Assembly: GCA_903912525.1 (NCBI GenBank)
Contig: CAIWHK010000040.1
Coordinates: 62,001-126,000 of the forward strand
Direction: 5' to 3'
Length of the DNA stretch: 64,000 bases
DNA from: an uncultured bacterium
GTDB lineage: Bacteria > Krumholzibacteriota > Krumholzibacteriia > LZORAL124-64-63
In this document: piece by piece, positions 8,235 through 16,606 of the stretch
How positions within the stretch are numbered: the first letter of the stretch is position 1
How the letters are laid out: each line of letters starts with the position of its first letter
Program-made: the position numbers and the translations under genes
Notes under the pieces: model-generated
Told to the model about the DNA's origin: nothing
Databases searched by the model: none
The model's input: the letters and a program-made list of their open reading frames with translations, nothing else

Positions 8235-8552
8235 ATGTCGTTCTACACCGCCACCGACCAGACCGTCCTCGAGGAGCTCGGACGCCGCCTGCGCCAGCGC
8301 CGCCTCGACCGCAACCTCAGCCAGCACGATGTGGCCGAGAAGGCCGGCGTCGACCGCACGACCATCGGTCAGCTTGAACGTGACGGCCGCGCCTCGCTGC
8401 TGACGCTGGTGCAGGTGCTGCGCGCGCTGGGCGCCCTCGACGAGCTCGATGCGTTCCTGCCCGCGGCCGGACCCAGCCCTCTGGAGCTGGCGCGCCGCCA
8501 GGGCCGCGTGCGGCAGCGCGCCTCGCGGCCGCGAACCACGAACGAGGGCTGA
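8235..8552 (+). CDS. hipB: HipB-like antitoxin, XRE/HTH repressor
   Basis: A 105-residue protein with a Cro/CI-type helix-turn-helix (about 15-70: 'LGRRLRQRRLDRNLSQHDVAEKAGVDRTTIGQLERDG'), followed by a basic tail. It lies 3 bp upstream of a hipA-type kinase gene, the usual antitoxin-toxin order. The ATG at 8235 has GGGAGA about 8 nt upstream; an ATG at 8208 would extend the protein without a ribosome binding site. It probably binds the repeated GATGGCA dyads just upstream and neutralises HipA. Confidence 0.9.
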   Translation: MSFYTATDQTVLEELGRRLRQRRLDRNLSQHDVAEKAGVDRTTIGQLERDGRASLLTLVQVLRALGALDELDAFLPAAGPSPLELARRQGRVRQRASRPRTTNEG

Positions 8553-8555
8553 GCC

Positions 8556-9863
8556 ATGGCCGCCGCCCGCCGCGTCGACGTCGCCTTCGTCAACATCTGG
8601 GGCCGCACGGCCGGCGCCGTCGCGTGGGATGACCAGCGCGGCCACGCCACCTTCGAGTACGACCCCGTCTTCCTCGACAGCAACCTCGACCTCTCGCCGC
8701 TGCACATGCCGCTGGCCGCGGCAAGGCGCGGCAGCGTGCGCTTCGCGTTCCCGGCGCTGCCGCGCGCGGCGTTCATGGGCCTGCCCGGCCTTCTGGCCGA
8801 CGCGCTGCCCGACCGCTTCGGCCATCGCCTGATCGACGCCTGGCTGGCGGCGCAGGGACGCGGACGCGACGACTTCAGCCCGGTCGAACGCCTGTGCTAC
8901 GTGGGCAACCGCGGCATGGGCGCGCTCACGTTTGCGCCGGCGCTGCGCGGCACGCCCGCGCACGACGCGCGCGTGGACATCGCCGAGCTCGTCACGCTGG
9001 CGCGCGAGGTGCTTCACGAGCGTGCGCAGCTCGAGACGTCGATCAGGGAGCGCACGAAGGCCATCGCCGACATCCTGCGCGTGGGCACCTCGGCCGGCGG
9101 CGCGCGCGCGAAGGCCGTCATCGCATTGAACGACGAGACGGGCGAGGTGCGCTCGGGCCAGCTCGAGGCGCCGCCCGGCTTTGCGCACTGGCTGCTGAAG
9201 TTCGACGGCGTCGAGGACCAGGCGCTCAACGATCCCAAGGGCTACGGTCGCCTGGAGTACGCGTACTACCTGATGGCGACCGAGGCGGGCATCACGATGT
9301 CCACCTGCCGCATCCTCGAGGAAGGCGGCCGCGCGCACTTCATGACGCGCCGCTTCGACCGCACGCCCGAAGGCGATCGCCTGCACCTGCAGACGCTGTG
9401 CGCGCTGGCGCACCTGGATTTCAACGACCCGCTGGCGCACACGTACGAGCAGGCCTTTGCCGTCGCGCGCGAGCTGCGCGTGCCGTATCCCGACCTGGCC
9501 GAGCTCTACCGGCGCATGGTCTTCAACGCGGCCGCGCGCAACCAGGACGACCACACCAAGAACATGGCTTTCCTGATGCATCCGACCGGCGAATGGCGCC
9601 TGGCCCCGGCCTACGACATGATCTGGGCCTACAATCCCGACGGCCGGTGGACGCACCGCCACCAGATGTCGATGAACGGCAAGCGCGACGGCATGACGCG
9701 CGCCGACCTTCTGGCCGTGGCGGCGAACGTGGGCGTGAAGAAGCCCGAGGCGATCATCACACAGGTGACCGCGTCGCTGGCCGCGTGGGAGCGGCACGCG
9801 GCGATGGCCGGTGTGGCCGACCGGCAGGCGGCGCGGGTGGGGGCGACGTTCCGGGCGTTCTAG
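8556..9863 (+). CDS. hipA: HipA-like serine/threonine kinase toxin
   Basis: A 435-residue HipA-family protein. Visible landmarks are the Gly-rich 'GTSAGGARAKAV' (about 178-188), 'LLKFDG' (213-218), the catalytic motif 'NQDDHTKN' (Asp332, Asn336) and 'PAYDMIW' with metal-binding Asp354. In E. coli, HipA phosphorylates glutamyl-tRNA synthetase and induces dormancy; the target here is unknown. All catalytic residues are present, so it should be active. Cotranscribed with hipB after a 3-bp gap. A palindromic repeat copy begins 11 bp after its stop. Confidence 0.93.
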   Translation: MAAARRVDVAFVNIWGRTAGAVAWDDQRGHATFEYDPVFLDSNLDLSPLHMPLAAARRGSVRFAFPALPRAAFMGLPGLLADALPDRFGHRLIDAWLAAQGRGRDDFSPVERLCYVGNRGMGALTFAPALRGTPAHDARVDIAELVTLAREVLHERAQLETSIRERTKAIADILRVGTSAGGARAKAVIALNDETGEVRSGQLEAPPGFAHWLLKFDGVEDQALNDPKGYGRLEYAYYLMATEAGITMSTCRILEEGGRAHFMTRRFDRTPEGDRLHLQTLCALAHLDFNDPLAHTYEQAFAVARELRVPYPDLAELYRRMVFNAAARNQDDHTKNMAFLMHPTGEWRLAPAYDMIWAYNPDGRWTHRHQMSMNGKRDGMTRADLLAVAANVGVKKPEAIITQVTASLAAWERHAAMAGVADRQAARVGATFRAF

Positions 9864-9873
9864 GCCGCCGCCG

Positions 9874-9893
9874 GAGTTGCGCCGGCGCAAGTC
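9874..9893. repeat. dispersed palindrome family, copy 4
   Basis: AGTTGCGCCGGCGCAAGT with flanking symmetric bases; the left arm differs at one position and the right arm is intact. It lies just after hipA. Confidence 0.85.
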
Positions 9894-9982
9894 GGACGCA
9901 CCGAACTGAACATTCGAAGCCGGCGCCGGGTAACAACGCCGCCATCATGTCACGAACCAAGAAACCCGGGGGAGGCCCGCCC

Positions 9983-10339
9983 ATGCTCACGTTCCTCGTC
10001 CACCTCTTCACCACCGCCGCCCTGTTGCTGCTGCTGTCGCGGCTGGTCAAGGGCGTCGAGGTGAAGGGCTGGGGCCCGGCGATCATCGGCGCGCTGGTGC
10101 TCGGCTTCGCCAATGCCATCGTGCGGCCGGTGATGGTGGTGTTGACGCTGCCGTTGACGATCATCACCCTGGGCTTGTTCCTGCTGGCGATCAACGCCAT
10201 GATGCTGCGGCTGGTCAGCGCGCTGGTGCCGGGCATCCGGATCAACGGGTGCGGCACTGCCCTGTGGGGCGGCGTCGTGCTGTCGCTGCTGAACCTGGGC
10301 GTGGAGCTGCTGTTCGGGCAGCACTGGGCGCCGCTGTAA
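9983..10339 (+). CDS. phage holin family 4-like membrane protein
   Basis: A 118-residue very hydrophobic protein with four predicted membrane helices. It matches the small family known as 'phage holin family protein' or DUF360-type ('GWGPAIIGALVLGFANAIVRPVMVVLTLPLTIITLGLF'). The family is widespread and chromosomal; despite the name, lysis activity is unproven for most members. GGGGGAGG upstream favours the ATG at 9983 over one at 9947. Confidence 0.85.
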   Translation: MLTFLVHLFTTAALLLLLSRLVKGVEVKGWGPAIIGALVLGFANAIVRPVMVVLTLPLTIITLGLFLLAINAMMLRLVSALVPGIRINGCGTALWGGVVLSLLNLGVELLFGQHWAPL

Positions 10340-10364
10340 CCAGCCAAACCGGGAGCGATGCGGA

Positions 10365-10565
10365 ATGGATTTGAGGCGACTGCACAACATCGGCGTGTTC
10401 GTCACCGCGGTCGGGGCGTCCGTGATCGCCCTGACGGCGTTCGATCACCTCACGAAGCGGAACCACCTCAGCCTCGGCGTGGGGCTGATGGGGCTGGCCG
10501 TGGCGGTTTGCGGTGCCGGGCTGCTCTGGAGTGTCCGGGCCCAGGAGTCGCGCCGGCGCAAGTGA
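10365..10565 (+). CDS. small two-helix membrane protein
   Basis: A 66-residue protein with two hydrophobic segments (about 9-25 and 36-55) and a basic C-terminal end 'ESRRRK'. It follows the holin-like gene by 25 bp. The last codons and the first base of the stop codon lie inside a copy of the dispersed palindrome, so the repeat contributes the basic tail. No family recognised. The ribosome binding site is weak, so expression is uncertain. Confidence 0.55.
   Translation: MDLRRLHNIGVFVTAVGASVIALTAFDHLTKRNHLSLGVGLMGLAVAVCGAGLLWSVRAQESRRRK
10546..10563. repeat. dispersed palindrome family, copy 5, overlapping a stop codon
   Basis: AGTCGCGCCGGCGCAAGT; two left-arm changes, intact right arm. It overlaps the end of the gene at 10365-10565: the repeat encodes its last five residues and its final T opens the TGA stop. 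It is the only copy that touches a reading frame I accept. Confidence 0.8.
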
Positions 10566-10656
10566 TGGGAGCCTGCGCTCCTCTGGACGCCGCCACCGCT
10601 TTCGTGCATAGTCACCCCGGATCATTGACCATACCTCAACCGGGAGAGATACCCAC

Positions 10657-11058
10657 ATGCGCAAGACCAGCCCCATCGTCATCCTGGTCGCCCTGGCCGC
10701 CATCCTGGCCCTCGCCGCCTGCTCGGACAACACGCTCGCGCCGTTCCAGCCCGAGATCAGCAATGTCGTCGACACCTTCCAACTGCAGGCGACCGGCGTC
10801 ACGGGCCGCACCGCCACGCTCAACTACAACTGGTCGAACACCGGCACGCTGGCGTCGGTCAACCATTCGACAACCACGACCGCCGGCTCGGCGCGCGTCG
10901 TGATCCACGACGGCGCCGGCACGCTGGTCTACAACGAGGTTCTGGTGCCCAGCCTGAACGAGCCCACGCTGGTAGGCGTGGCCGGCACCTGGACCATCCA
11001 ACTGGTCCTCGACGGGTACAGCGGAACGCTGAACTTCCGCGTGCAGAAATCCACCTGA
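10657..11058 (+). CDS. lipoprotein of unknown function
   Basis: A 133-residue protein with a signal peptide ending in the lipobox 'LAAC' (Cys22). The mature part looks all-beta ('TGVTGRTATLNYNWSNTGTLASVNHS', 'VVIHDGAGTLVYNEVLV', 'GTWTIQLVLDGYSGTLNFRVQK'), probably one Ig-like domain. It is likely anchored in a membrane facing the periplasm. GGGAGAGA precedes the ATG. No family name can be given. Confidence 0.8.
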   Translation: MRKTSPIVILVALAAILALAACSDNTLAPFQPEISNVVDTFQLQATGVTGRTATLNYNWSNTGTLASVNHSTTTTAGSARVVIHDGAGTLVYNEVLVPSLNEPTLVGVAGTWTIQLVLDGYSGTLNFRVQKST

Positions 11059-11070
11059 GCAAAGGCTGAC

Positions 11071-11847
11071 GTGTCGCCGGTCCTTGACCCGCAACTCCTG
11101 CTGCAGCTGCCCGCCGAAAGGCGGGCGCTGCTGCTTGCGCAGCTGACCGAACTGGTCATGCCGGCGCGCCTGCAGCGCATGGCTGCGGTGTTGGCCGCGC
11201 GCACGGCGCACCTGACCGTCGTCTTCGAGGACGTCTACCATCCCCACAACGCCAGCGCCGTGCTGCGCACCGCCGAGTGCTTCGGGCTGCAGGATGTGCA
11301 CATCGTCGAGGATACCAAGCTGTTTCGCCCCAGCACGCACATCTCGCGCGGGTCGGCGCGCTGGCTCACCCTGCACCGCTGGCAGCAGGACCAGGGCAAC
11401 GGCGTCGAGGCCTGCCTGGCCTCGCTGCGCGACCAGGGCTACGTGATCGTGGCGACCAGCCCGGCCGATGATGCGATTCCGCTCGAACAGCTTTCCCTCG
11501 AGAAACCGCTGGCGGTCTGTTTCGGCACCGAAGAGACGGGGCTGTCGCCGGCCGCCATTGCCGCGGCCGATGTGCGCGTGGCCATCCACACGCCGGGGTT
11601 CACGCGCAGCCTGAACGTGTCGGTCACGGCGGCGCTCGTCCTCTACGAGCTGGCGACGCGCCTGCGCGCCGACGGCCAGGCGCCGCCGCTGCCGCAGCAG
11701 CGTTGCGCCGACCTGACCCTGCTCTGGCTGGCCGAGGAGAGCCGCAGTTCGCGCCTGTTGTCGCGCGACGCCCTTCGGACAGCCGGCCTGCTGCCACCGC
11801 CGCCGCCGCCGCGGCCGTTCTTCGCCGATCGCCCGCGCCAGGACTGA
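11071..11847 (+). CDS. TrmH/SpoU-family RNA 2'-O-methyltransferase
   Basis: A 258-residue SPOUT methyltransferase, probably TrmH-type (tRNA Gm18). The three SpoU motifs are visible: 'EDVYHPHNASAVLRTAECFG', 'AVCFGTEETGLSP' and 'IHTPGFTRSLNVSVTAALVLYEL'. The catalytic Arg of motif 1 and the knot segment are present. A helical tail follows, ending in a Pro-rich stretch (PPPPPPPRP). It is read from a GTG with AAAGG upstream, 12 bp after the lipoprotein gene. The exact RNA substrate is not certain from sequence. Confidence 0.9.
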   Translation: MSPVLDPQLLLQLPAERRALLLAQLTELVMPARLQRMAAVLAARTAHLTVVFEDVYHPHNASAVLRTAECFGLQDVHIVEDTKLFRPSTHISRGSARWLTLHRWQQDQGNGVEACLASLRDQGYVIVATSPADDAIPLEQLSLEKPLAVCFGTEETGLSPAAIAAADVRVAIHTPGFTRSLNVSVTAALVLYELATRLRADGQAPPLPQQRCADLTLLWLAEESRSSRLLSRDALRTAGLLPPPPPPRPFFADRPRQD

Positions 11848-11858
11848 AGGAGCCTTTC

Positions 11859-13433
11859 GTGCAGGAAACCCGGAAGCACACGCCCGCCACCGATCCCCTG
11901 TCCTGGCGGTCGTCGCTCCTGGCGGGTGCGATCGCACTCGTGGCCTACCTCGTGCTGGCGCCGACAGTGACCGGCGACAAGGACGCCGCCGAGTTCACGC
12001 TGGTCCTGGGCGCGGGCGGCGTGGCGCATCCGTCGGGCTATCCGCTCTACACGCTGCTGGGCCATCCCTTCGTGAAGCTGCTGCACGCGGTGGGCGCCAC
12101 CTGGGCCTACGCAGCCAATGCGTGGAGCGCGCTGGGCGGCGCGCTGGCGATCCTGCTGCTGCACCGGTTGTCGCGGCGCCTGCTGCCGCACGAGGGTTCG
12201 GCGGCGGGCGTCGAGGCCTGGTTGCCCGTGCTGCTGTTCGCGTTCAACCCGATCTGGACCTACGAGTCGACGCTGGCCGAGACCGGCTCGTGGCACGTGG
12301 CCTGGGCGGCCGGCGCGGCGCTGCTGGCGCTGGGTCTGCTGGAAGCGATGGCGGGCAAGGGCGCGCACACCGCCGGGCACCCGGCGTGGCGGCGCGGCGC
12401 GCTGGCCTGGGGCCTGGTGTGCGGCGCAGGGCTGGCGCACCACCTGACGGCGCTGCTCTTCATCGCGCCGCTGTCGTTCGTGCTGGCGCGCGCGGCCGGG
12501 CGCCGGCGACTGACGTCCGATGTGCTGCTGCTGGTCGTGGCCGGCGCCGTGGCGCCGCTGCTCAGCTACGGCTATGTCGCGTGGCGCGCGTTCCATCCCG
12601 GGGCGGGACAGTGGGCGCCGTTGGGGCCTTCGTGGGCCGCGGTTTTCGACCACATCAGCGCGGCGCAGTACCGCGGCTACTTCGGCGCCTACAAGCCGTC
12701 GCCGGGGCAGGCCGCGCACCTGGCGCGCTATGTCTATCCGTATGTGGGCGTCGCGGCCATCGCGCTGGCGGTGGCGATCCGCCGGCTGCCGCACGGCTCG
12801 AAGCGCACGCTGCTGTGGGCGGTGGCGGCTGGTTGCGTCATCCAGACGGGCGTCATCCTGGCCTACGGCGTGCCCGATCCCGGTTCGTACTTCCTGCCGG
12901 TGCTGGGCGTGGGCCTGGTGGCGCTCGGGCCCGCCGTGGCGGCCTTCGGTTGGCTGAAGCGCAACACCGCGCTGGCGCTGGTGGTCATCGTTGCGGTGTT
13001 CGGCGCCCTGGACGGCTACTGGCTGAAGATCAACGCGGACCGGCGCGCGCTGTACGTGCAGCATGAGCAGATGCTGCGCAGCATGTGGTCGGCCGTCACC
13101 ATCGACCAGGCCTTCGTGCTTTGGCACAACGACATGGTGCACCAGTTGCTGGTGTGGCAGGTGCTCGACGGCGAGAAGCCCGGCCTGGCCGTCTACAACC
13201 CGGCGATGCTGACACATCCCTGGCCGCGGCAGCAGTTTGCCAAGAAGTACGGGTTCGATCCCATCGAGGGCCTGCAGGCGCCGAACCTGAACGACGATGC
13301 GGCGGGCGCGCGCATGGCCGACCAGATCGCGCGGCGCATCAATGGGCAGTCGCCGCTGCCGGTGATCGAGTTCGACGGGGAGCAACGGACGGTGAGGATG
13401 CTGAAAAAGCCCGCCGCCGACGGCGGCAGCTAG
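11859..13433 (+). CDS. DUF2723 polytopic membrane protein
   Basis: A 524-residue protein with about 10-12 membrane helices. The N-terminal signature is 'PTVTGDKDAAEFTLVLGAGGVAHPSGYPLYTLLG' (about 35-68), which marks DUF2723. This family has a GT-C-like fold and is related to protein O-mannosyltransferases, so lipid-linked sugar transfer is plausible but unproven. The acidic pair after the first helix fits a GT-C active site. Its GTG start has AAGGAG upstream. Its TAG stop shares four bases (CTAG) with the convergent TPR gene. Confidence 0.85.
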   Translation: MQETRKHTPATDPLSWRSSLLAGAIALVAYLVLAPTVTGDKDAAEFTLVLGAGGVAHPSGYPLYTLLGHPFVKLLHAVGATWAYAANAWSALGGALAILLLHRLSRRLLPHEGSAAGVEAWLPVLLFAFNPIWTYESTLAETGSWHVAWAAGAALLALGLLEAMAGKGAHTAGHPAWRRGALAWGLVCGAGLAHHLTALLFIAPLSFVLARAAGRRRLTSDVLLLVVAGAVAPLLSYGYVAWRAFHPGAGQWAPLGPSWAAVFDHISAAQYRGYFGAYKPSPGQAAHLARYVYPYVGVAAIALAVAIRRLPHGSKRTLLWAVAAGCVIQTGVILAYGVPDPGSYFLPVLGVGLVALGPAVAAFGWLKRNTALALVVIVAVFGALDGYWLKINADRRALYVQHEQMLRSMWSAVTIDQAFVLWHNDMVHQLLVWQVLDGEKPGLAVYNPAMLTHPWPRQQFAKKYGFDPIEGLQAPNLNDDAAGARMADQIARRINGQSPLPVIEFDGEQRTVRMLKKPAADGGS

Positions 13434-14749
13434 CTGTCCTGCAGCCGTAGTGCGCGCTGGATCAGGCGCTGCGCCAGGTCCTGCTGCTCGGGATAGCTCG
13501 AGGCCTTCGCCAGCAGGTCGAGGGCCTCGTTCTTCAGGCCCAGCTCCAGCGCGCAGTAACCCTCCATGAGCCAGGCGCGACCCGTGTCGTCGCCCGCTTC
13601 CGCCACGCGGTGGAAGGCGTCGAGCGCCTCGGCGTATTCCTGCCGCAGGTAGTGGACGTCGCCGACCAGCGACCACAGGCGCGTGTCCGGCTTCTTCTCG
13701 ATGGCGGCGCGCAGGACCTGCAGCGCCTGGGCGGTCTCGTGGGCCGTGACCAGGGCCGAAGCCAGGCGCTCGACTTCGGCGGTCGAGGCGTCGGGGCTCA
13801 GGCTGCGCTCGTAATGCTCGCTCGCCAGTTGCGAGGCGCCGGCCACCATCAGCAGGTCGGCCAGTTGCTTCTCTTCGATGGACGACAGCGGCCGCAGGTA
13901 GCCCACCACCCGCAGCGAGACGACAGCGGCGCTGAAGTCGCGCCGCGCGGCCTCGTACTGGTACTGCAGGTACCAGACCTCGGGATCGGCGGGCTTGAGA
14001 TCCATCAGCTTCTTCACGCAGGGGCCGGCCAGCTCCGGCTTCTCGAGCTGGTTGGCCGCCGCCAGGAATCCTCGCGCCCACTTGATGTCAATCTCGGGGG
14101 GCAGGGAGCCCGGAGGCATCGCCGCCGCCAGGTCGTCGCCGGTCAGGCGCTCGAACAGCGGGATGGCCTTGTCCGGCTGGTCGGCCAGCAGCCAGGCCGA
14201 GGCCGCGAAGAACAGCACCTGCGGCGCATGTTCGAACGACGCGGCGTACCCGCGCTCGAAGGCGTCGGCGGCCACGGCGTAGTCCTGCAGGTCGTAGGCG
14301 GCGTCGGCCAGGCCGAACCACGCGCGATCCAGGCGCGGCTCCAGTTCGGCCGCGCGCCGGTAGTGGTCGCGTGCCTCGGCGGTGCGGTCGGCATCGGACA
14401 GGTTCTGGGCCAGGTGCAGGTGGAGCAGGTCGTGGGCCTGGTCGGGGCGCTCGCGCAGGTGGCGTTCGAGCAGGGCAATGGCATCGTCGCGCCGGTCACT
14501 GTTGACCCGGGCGGCGGCATCGAGCAGGACCCGGCGCGTGTGGCGGGGCGCGCGGCCCACGTCGTAGTAGTCCGGCCAGTCGGCCTTGGCGCGCGCGTAC
14601 GCCTCCTTGGCTTCCCGGGCGGCGCGGACCGGATCAATGGGAGCGTCTGCGCGCGCGGGCATTGAACAGAACGCCAGCGCCAGCAGGCCTGCGGCCAGCA
14701 GGCCCGCCGTCATTTGGCCTAGCCACCGCGAACGGATCATTCCAGCCAT
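13430..14749 (-). CDS. TPR protein of the TonB energiser operon
   Basis: A 439-residue exported protein: signal peptide (about 1-35, 'GLLALAFCSMPARA'), then many helix pairs with TPR periodicity ('DQAHDLLHLHLAQNLSDADRTAEARDHYRRAAELEP', 'AWFGLADAAYDLQDYAVAADAFERGYA', 'WSLVGDVHYLRQEYAEALDAFHRVAEAG'). It is the last gene of the six-gene cluster. The same position is held by the TPR protein next to TonB2 systems in Vibrio-type clusters, where it assists the energiser. GGAAGG precedes the ATG. Confidence 0.87.
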   Translation of the reverse strand: MAGMIRSRWLGQMTAGLLAAGLLALAFCSMPARADAPIDPVRAAREAKEAYARAKADWPDYYDVGRAPRHTRRVLLDAAARVNSDRRDDAIALLERHLRERPDQAHDLLHLHLAQNLSDADRTAEARDHYRRAAELEPRLDRAWFGLADAAYDLQDYAVAADAFERGYAASFEHAPQVLFFAASAWLLADQPDKAIPLFERLTGDDLAAAMPPGSLPPEIDIKWARGFLAAANQLEKPELAGPCVKKLMDLKPADPEVWYLQYQYEAARRDFSAAVVSLRVVGYLRPLSSIEEKQLADLLMVAGASQLASEHYERSLSPDASTAEVERLASALVTAHETAQALQVLRAAIEKKPDTRLWSLVGDVHYLRQEYAEALDAFHRVAEAGDDTGRAWLMEGYCALELGLKNEALDLLAKASSYPEQQDLAQRLIQRALRLQDS

Positions 14750-14775
14750 CGACGTGCCTTCCGGAAGGCCGCGCT

Positions 14776-15531
14776 TCAGTTCAGGTCGAAGCGCAGCGTG
14801 GTCACGACCCATGAGGCCACGGGTTCGCCGTGCAGCCGCCCGGGCTGGAAGCGCCAGCGCGGCAGGACGCGCCGCACGGCTTCTTCGAAGGTGCCCTCGG
14901 GCTTGGCGCCGAGGATGTTGACGTTGCCGACGCTGCCGTCCGGGCGCACCATGAACTTCACCGCGACGTAGCCCTCGATGCCCTGTTCCCGCGCCTTGAG
15001 CGGGTACTCGGGCGCGACCTGCATGGCCGGCGTCGGCGCCTGGTCGAGGTCGACCGAGTCGAAGATCGATTCCTGCGCGCCGGTGCGCCCGCCGCCGCCG
15101 CCACCGCCGCCGGTGCCCACGCGCACGGCGATGCCGCCGATGCCGCCGCCGGCGCTCAGGTCGCCCATGAAGTCCGGGGGACCGACGTCCGAGGCGGCCG
15201 AAGCCTGCGCCTGCGACGGGAACGCCGGGGCCATCTCCTGGGCCACGGCCTCGTTCGCCGACTCGCGCGGGGCCTCGGGCTGCTCGGCTTCGGGCGCGGC
15301 CTGCGCCTCGTCGCGCGAGGCTTCCTGTTCGGGCGGGTTCTGGGAGGACAGCGACACCAGGCTCATCGACGGCGACTCCTCGACCACCTCGTCGGGAGCC
15401 ACGCTGTTGACCATGTACGCGGCCAGCGCGAACAGCACCACGTTGACGCCGAGCGCGCCAAGCAGTTGCAGGAATCCCCGGCCGACACGGCGAAACAGCG
15501 GCGGACGCGGGGCGTGCATGGCGACGGCCAT
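14776..15531 (-). CDS. tonB: TonB-family energy transducer
   Basis: A 251-residue TonB protein: one N-terminal membrane anchor (about 13-40), an acidic/Ala/Pro-rich spacer, a run of eight Gly near residue 145, and the C-terminal TonB domain ('MQVAPEYPLKAREQGIEGYVAVKFMVRPDGSV... ', 'VRRVLPRWRFQPG'). It transmits proton-motive force from the ExbB/ExbD complex to outer-membrane receptors, probably including the receptor at 21251-24019. The ATG begins 2 bp after the ExbD stop. The Gly-rich linker in place of a classical Pro-rich one is notable. Confidence 0.93.
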   Translation of the reverse strand: MAVAMHAPRPPLFRRVGRGFLQLLGALGVNVVLFALAAYMVNSVAPDEVVEESPSMSLVSLSSQNPPEQEASRDEAQAAPEAEQPEAPRESANEAVAQEMAPAFPSQAQASAASDVGPPDFMGDLSAGGGIGGIAVRVGTGGGGGGGGRTGAQESIFDSVDLDQAPTPAMQVAPEYPLKAREQGIEGYVAVKFMVRPDGSVGNVNILGAKPEGTFEEAVRRVLPRWRFQPGRLHGEPVASWVVTTLRFDLN

Positions 15532-15533
15532 GG

Positions 15534-15944
15534 TCAGCCTTCCCGCTTCGCGGCCAGGCTCAGGTTCTTGGCGCCCGCCAGGCGGCACTGGTCCATGACC
15601 GCCACGACGGCGCCGGTCTGGGCGGCGCGATCGGCGACGACGACCACGCCACCTTCGGGATTCTCGGCCAGCGTGCGCTCGACCATGCCGCGCACGCTGC
15701 GGATGTCGACGCGCTTGCCCTCCATGAAGATGTCACCCTCGGGTGTGACGCCGATCATCATGGTGGCGCTCTCCTTGGACGTCGCCGAGGAGGCGCTTGC
15801 GCGCTGCACCTCGATGCCCGCTTCCTTGACGAAGTTGCTGGTCGCCACGAAGAAGATCAGGATGCACATGGTGACGTCGACCAGAGGCGTCGTGTTGATC
15901 TCCACGCCCTGGTGGGCGGAGCGGGCCCGGCGAACGTTGATCAA
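15534..15944 (-). CDS. exbD: ExbD/TolR biopolymer transport protein
   Basis: A 136-residue protein with the ExbD pattern: a cytoplasmic N-terminus, one membrane helix with the proton-carrying Asp in 'PLVDVTMCILIFFVATSNFV', and a periplasmic domain ending 'VVVVADRAAQTGAVVAVMDQCRLAGAKNLSLA'. It starts at TTG, overlapping the upstream stop (TTGA), with GGAGG 7 nt before it. It forms the motor channel with the two ExbB-type proteins of the operon. Confidence 0.93.
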   Translation of the reverse strand: MINVRRARSAHQGVEINTTPLVDVTMCILIFFVATSNFVKEAGIEVQRASASSATSKESATMMIGVTPEGDIFMEGKRVDIRSVRGMVERTLAENPEGGVVVVADRAAQTGAVVAVMDQCRLAGAKNLSLAAKREG

Positions 15945-16606
15945 GACGCGGCCTCCATGGACGGGGTGTCGTCGGTCTCGCCGCGCAGGAAGCGATCCAC
16001 GGACAGGGCGAACTCGTCGAGCGCGCCCTCCAGCTGCTTCGCCCGGCGGGCCAGCATGCTGCTGATGAACAGGCCGGGGACCGCGATCAGGAGCCCGGCC
16101 TGCGTGGCGACCAGGGCCACAGAGATGCCTCCGGCCATCGCCTTGGCGTTGCCGGCGCCGAACTTGGAAATAGCCTCGAACGTCTCGATCATGCCCATGA
16201 CCGTGCCGAGCAGGCCCAGCAGCGGCGCCACGGCCGCCAGGACCGCGATCACGGCCAGGCGGCTGCGCAGGCGGCGGCGAAGGTTGGCGTTCACGTGCCG
16301 CAGCACGGCCCGGTCGATGCTGACGCGACCGGTGCGCGCCGCCAGGAACCGGTCCATCAGTTGCCGCCGCACGCCGTGCGACTTGTCCGGCAACGCTGCA
16401 CCATCGAGGGCCGACAGCGCATCCAGGGTCTCGAGGTCGGGACCGGCCAGGCGGCCGTAGGTGCGGAACCGCTCGATGATCATGAACCACATGAACACCG
16501 ACACGATCCACATCGGGAGCATGACCCAGCCGCCGCTCATGACGTAGTCGAACGTGGTCCAGGCCGACTCGATCGGGTGGAATCCGTTTGCGAACACACC
16601 GCTCAT
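15941..16606 (-). CDS. exbB: MotA/TolQ/ExbB proton channel, short type
   Basis: A 221-residue ExbB homologue with three membrane segments: about 25-47, then 'LAVIAVLAAVAPLLGLLGTVMGMIETF' and 'VALVATQAGLLIAVPGLFISSMLARR'. This is the canonical MotA/TolQ/ExbB signature. GGAGG 7 nt upstream favours the ATG at 16606, which overlaps the stop of the preceding gene (TGATG); a GTG one codon earlier is possible. It is the ExbB2-like member of a two-ExbB motor. Confidence 0.92.
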   Translation of the reverse strand: MSGVFANGFHPIESAWTTFDYVMSGGWVMLPMWIVSVFMWFMIIERFRTYGRLAGPDLETLDALSALDGAALPDKSHGVRRQLMDRFLAARTGRVSIDRAVLRHVNANLRRRLRSRLAVIAVLAAVAPLLGLLGTVMGMIETFEAISKFGAGNAKAMAGGISVALVATQAGLLIAVPGLFISSMLARRAKQLEGALDEFALSVDRFLRGETDDTPSMEAAS

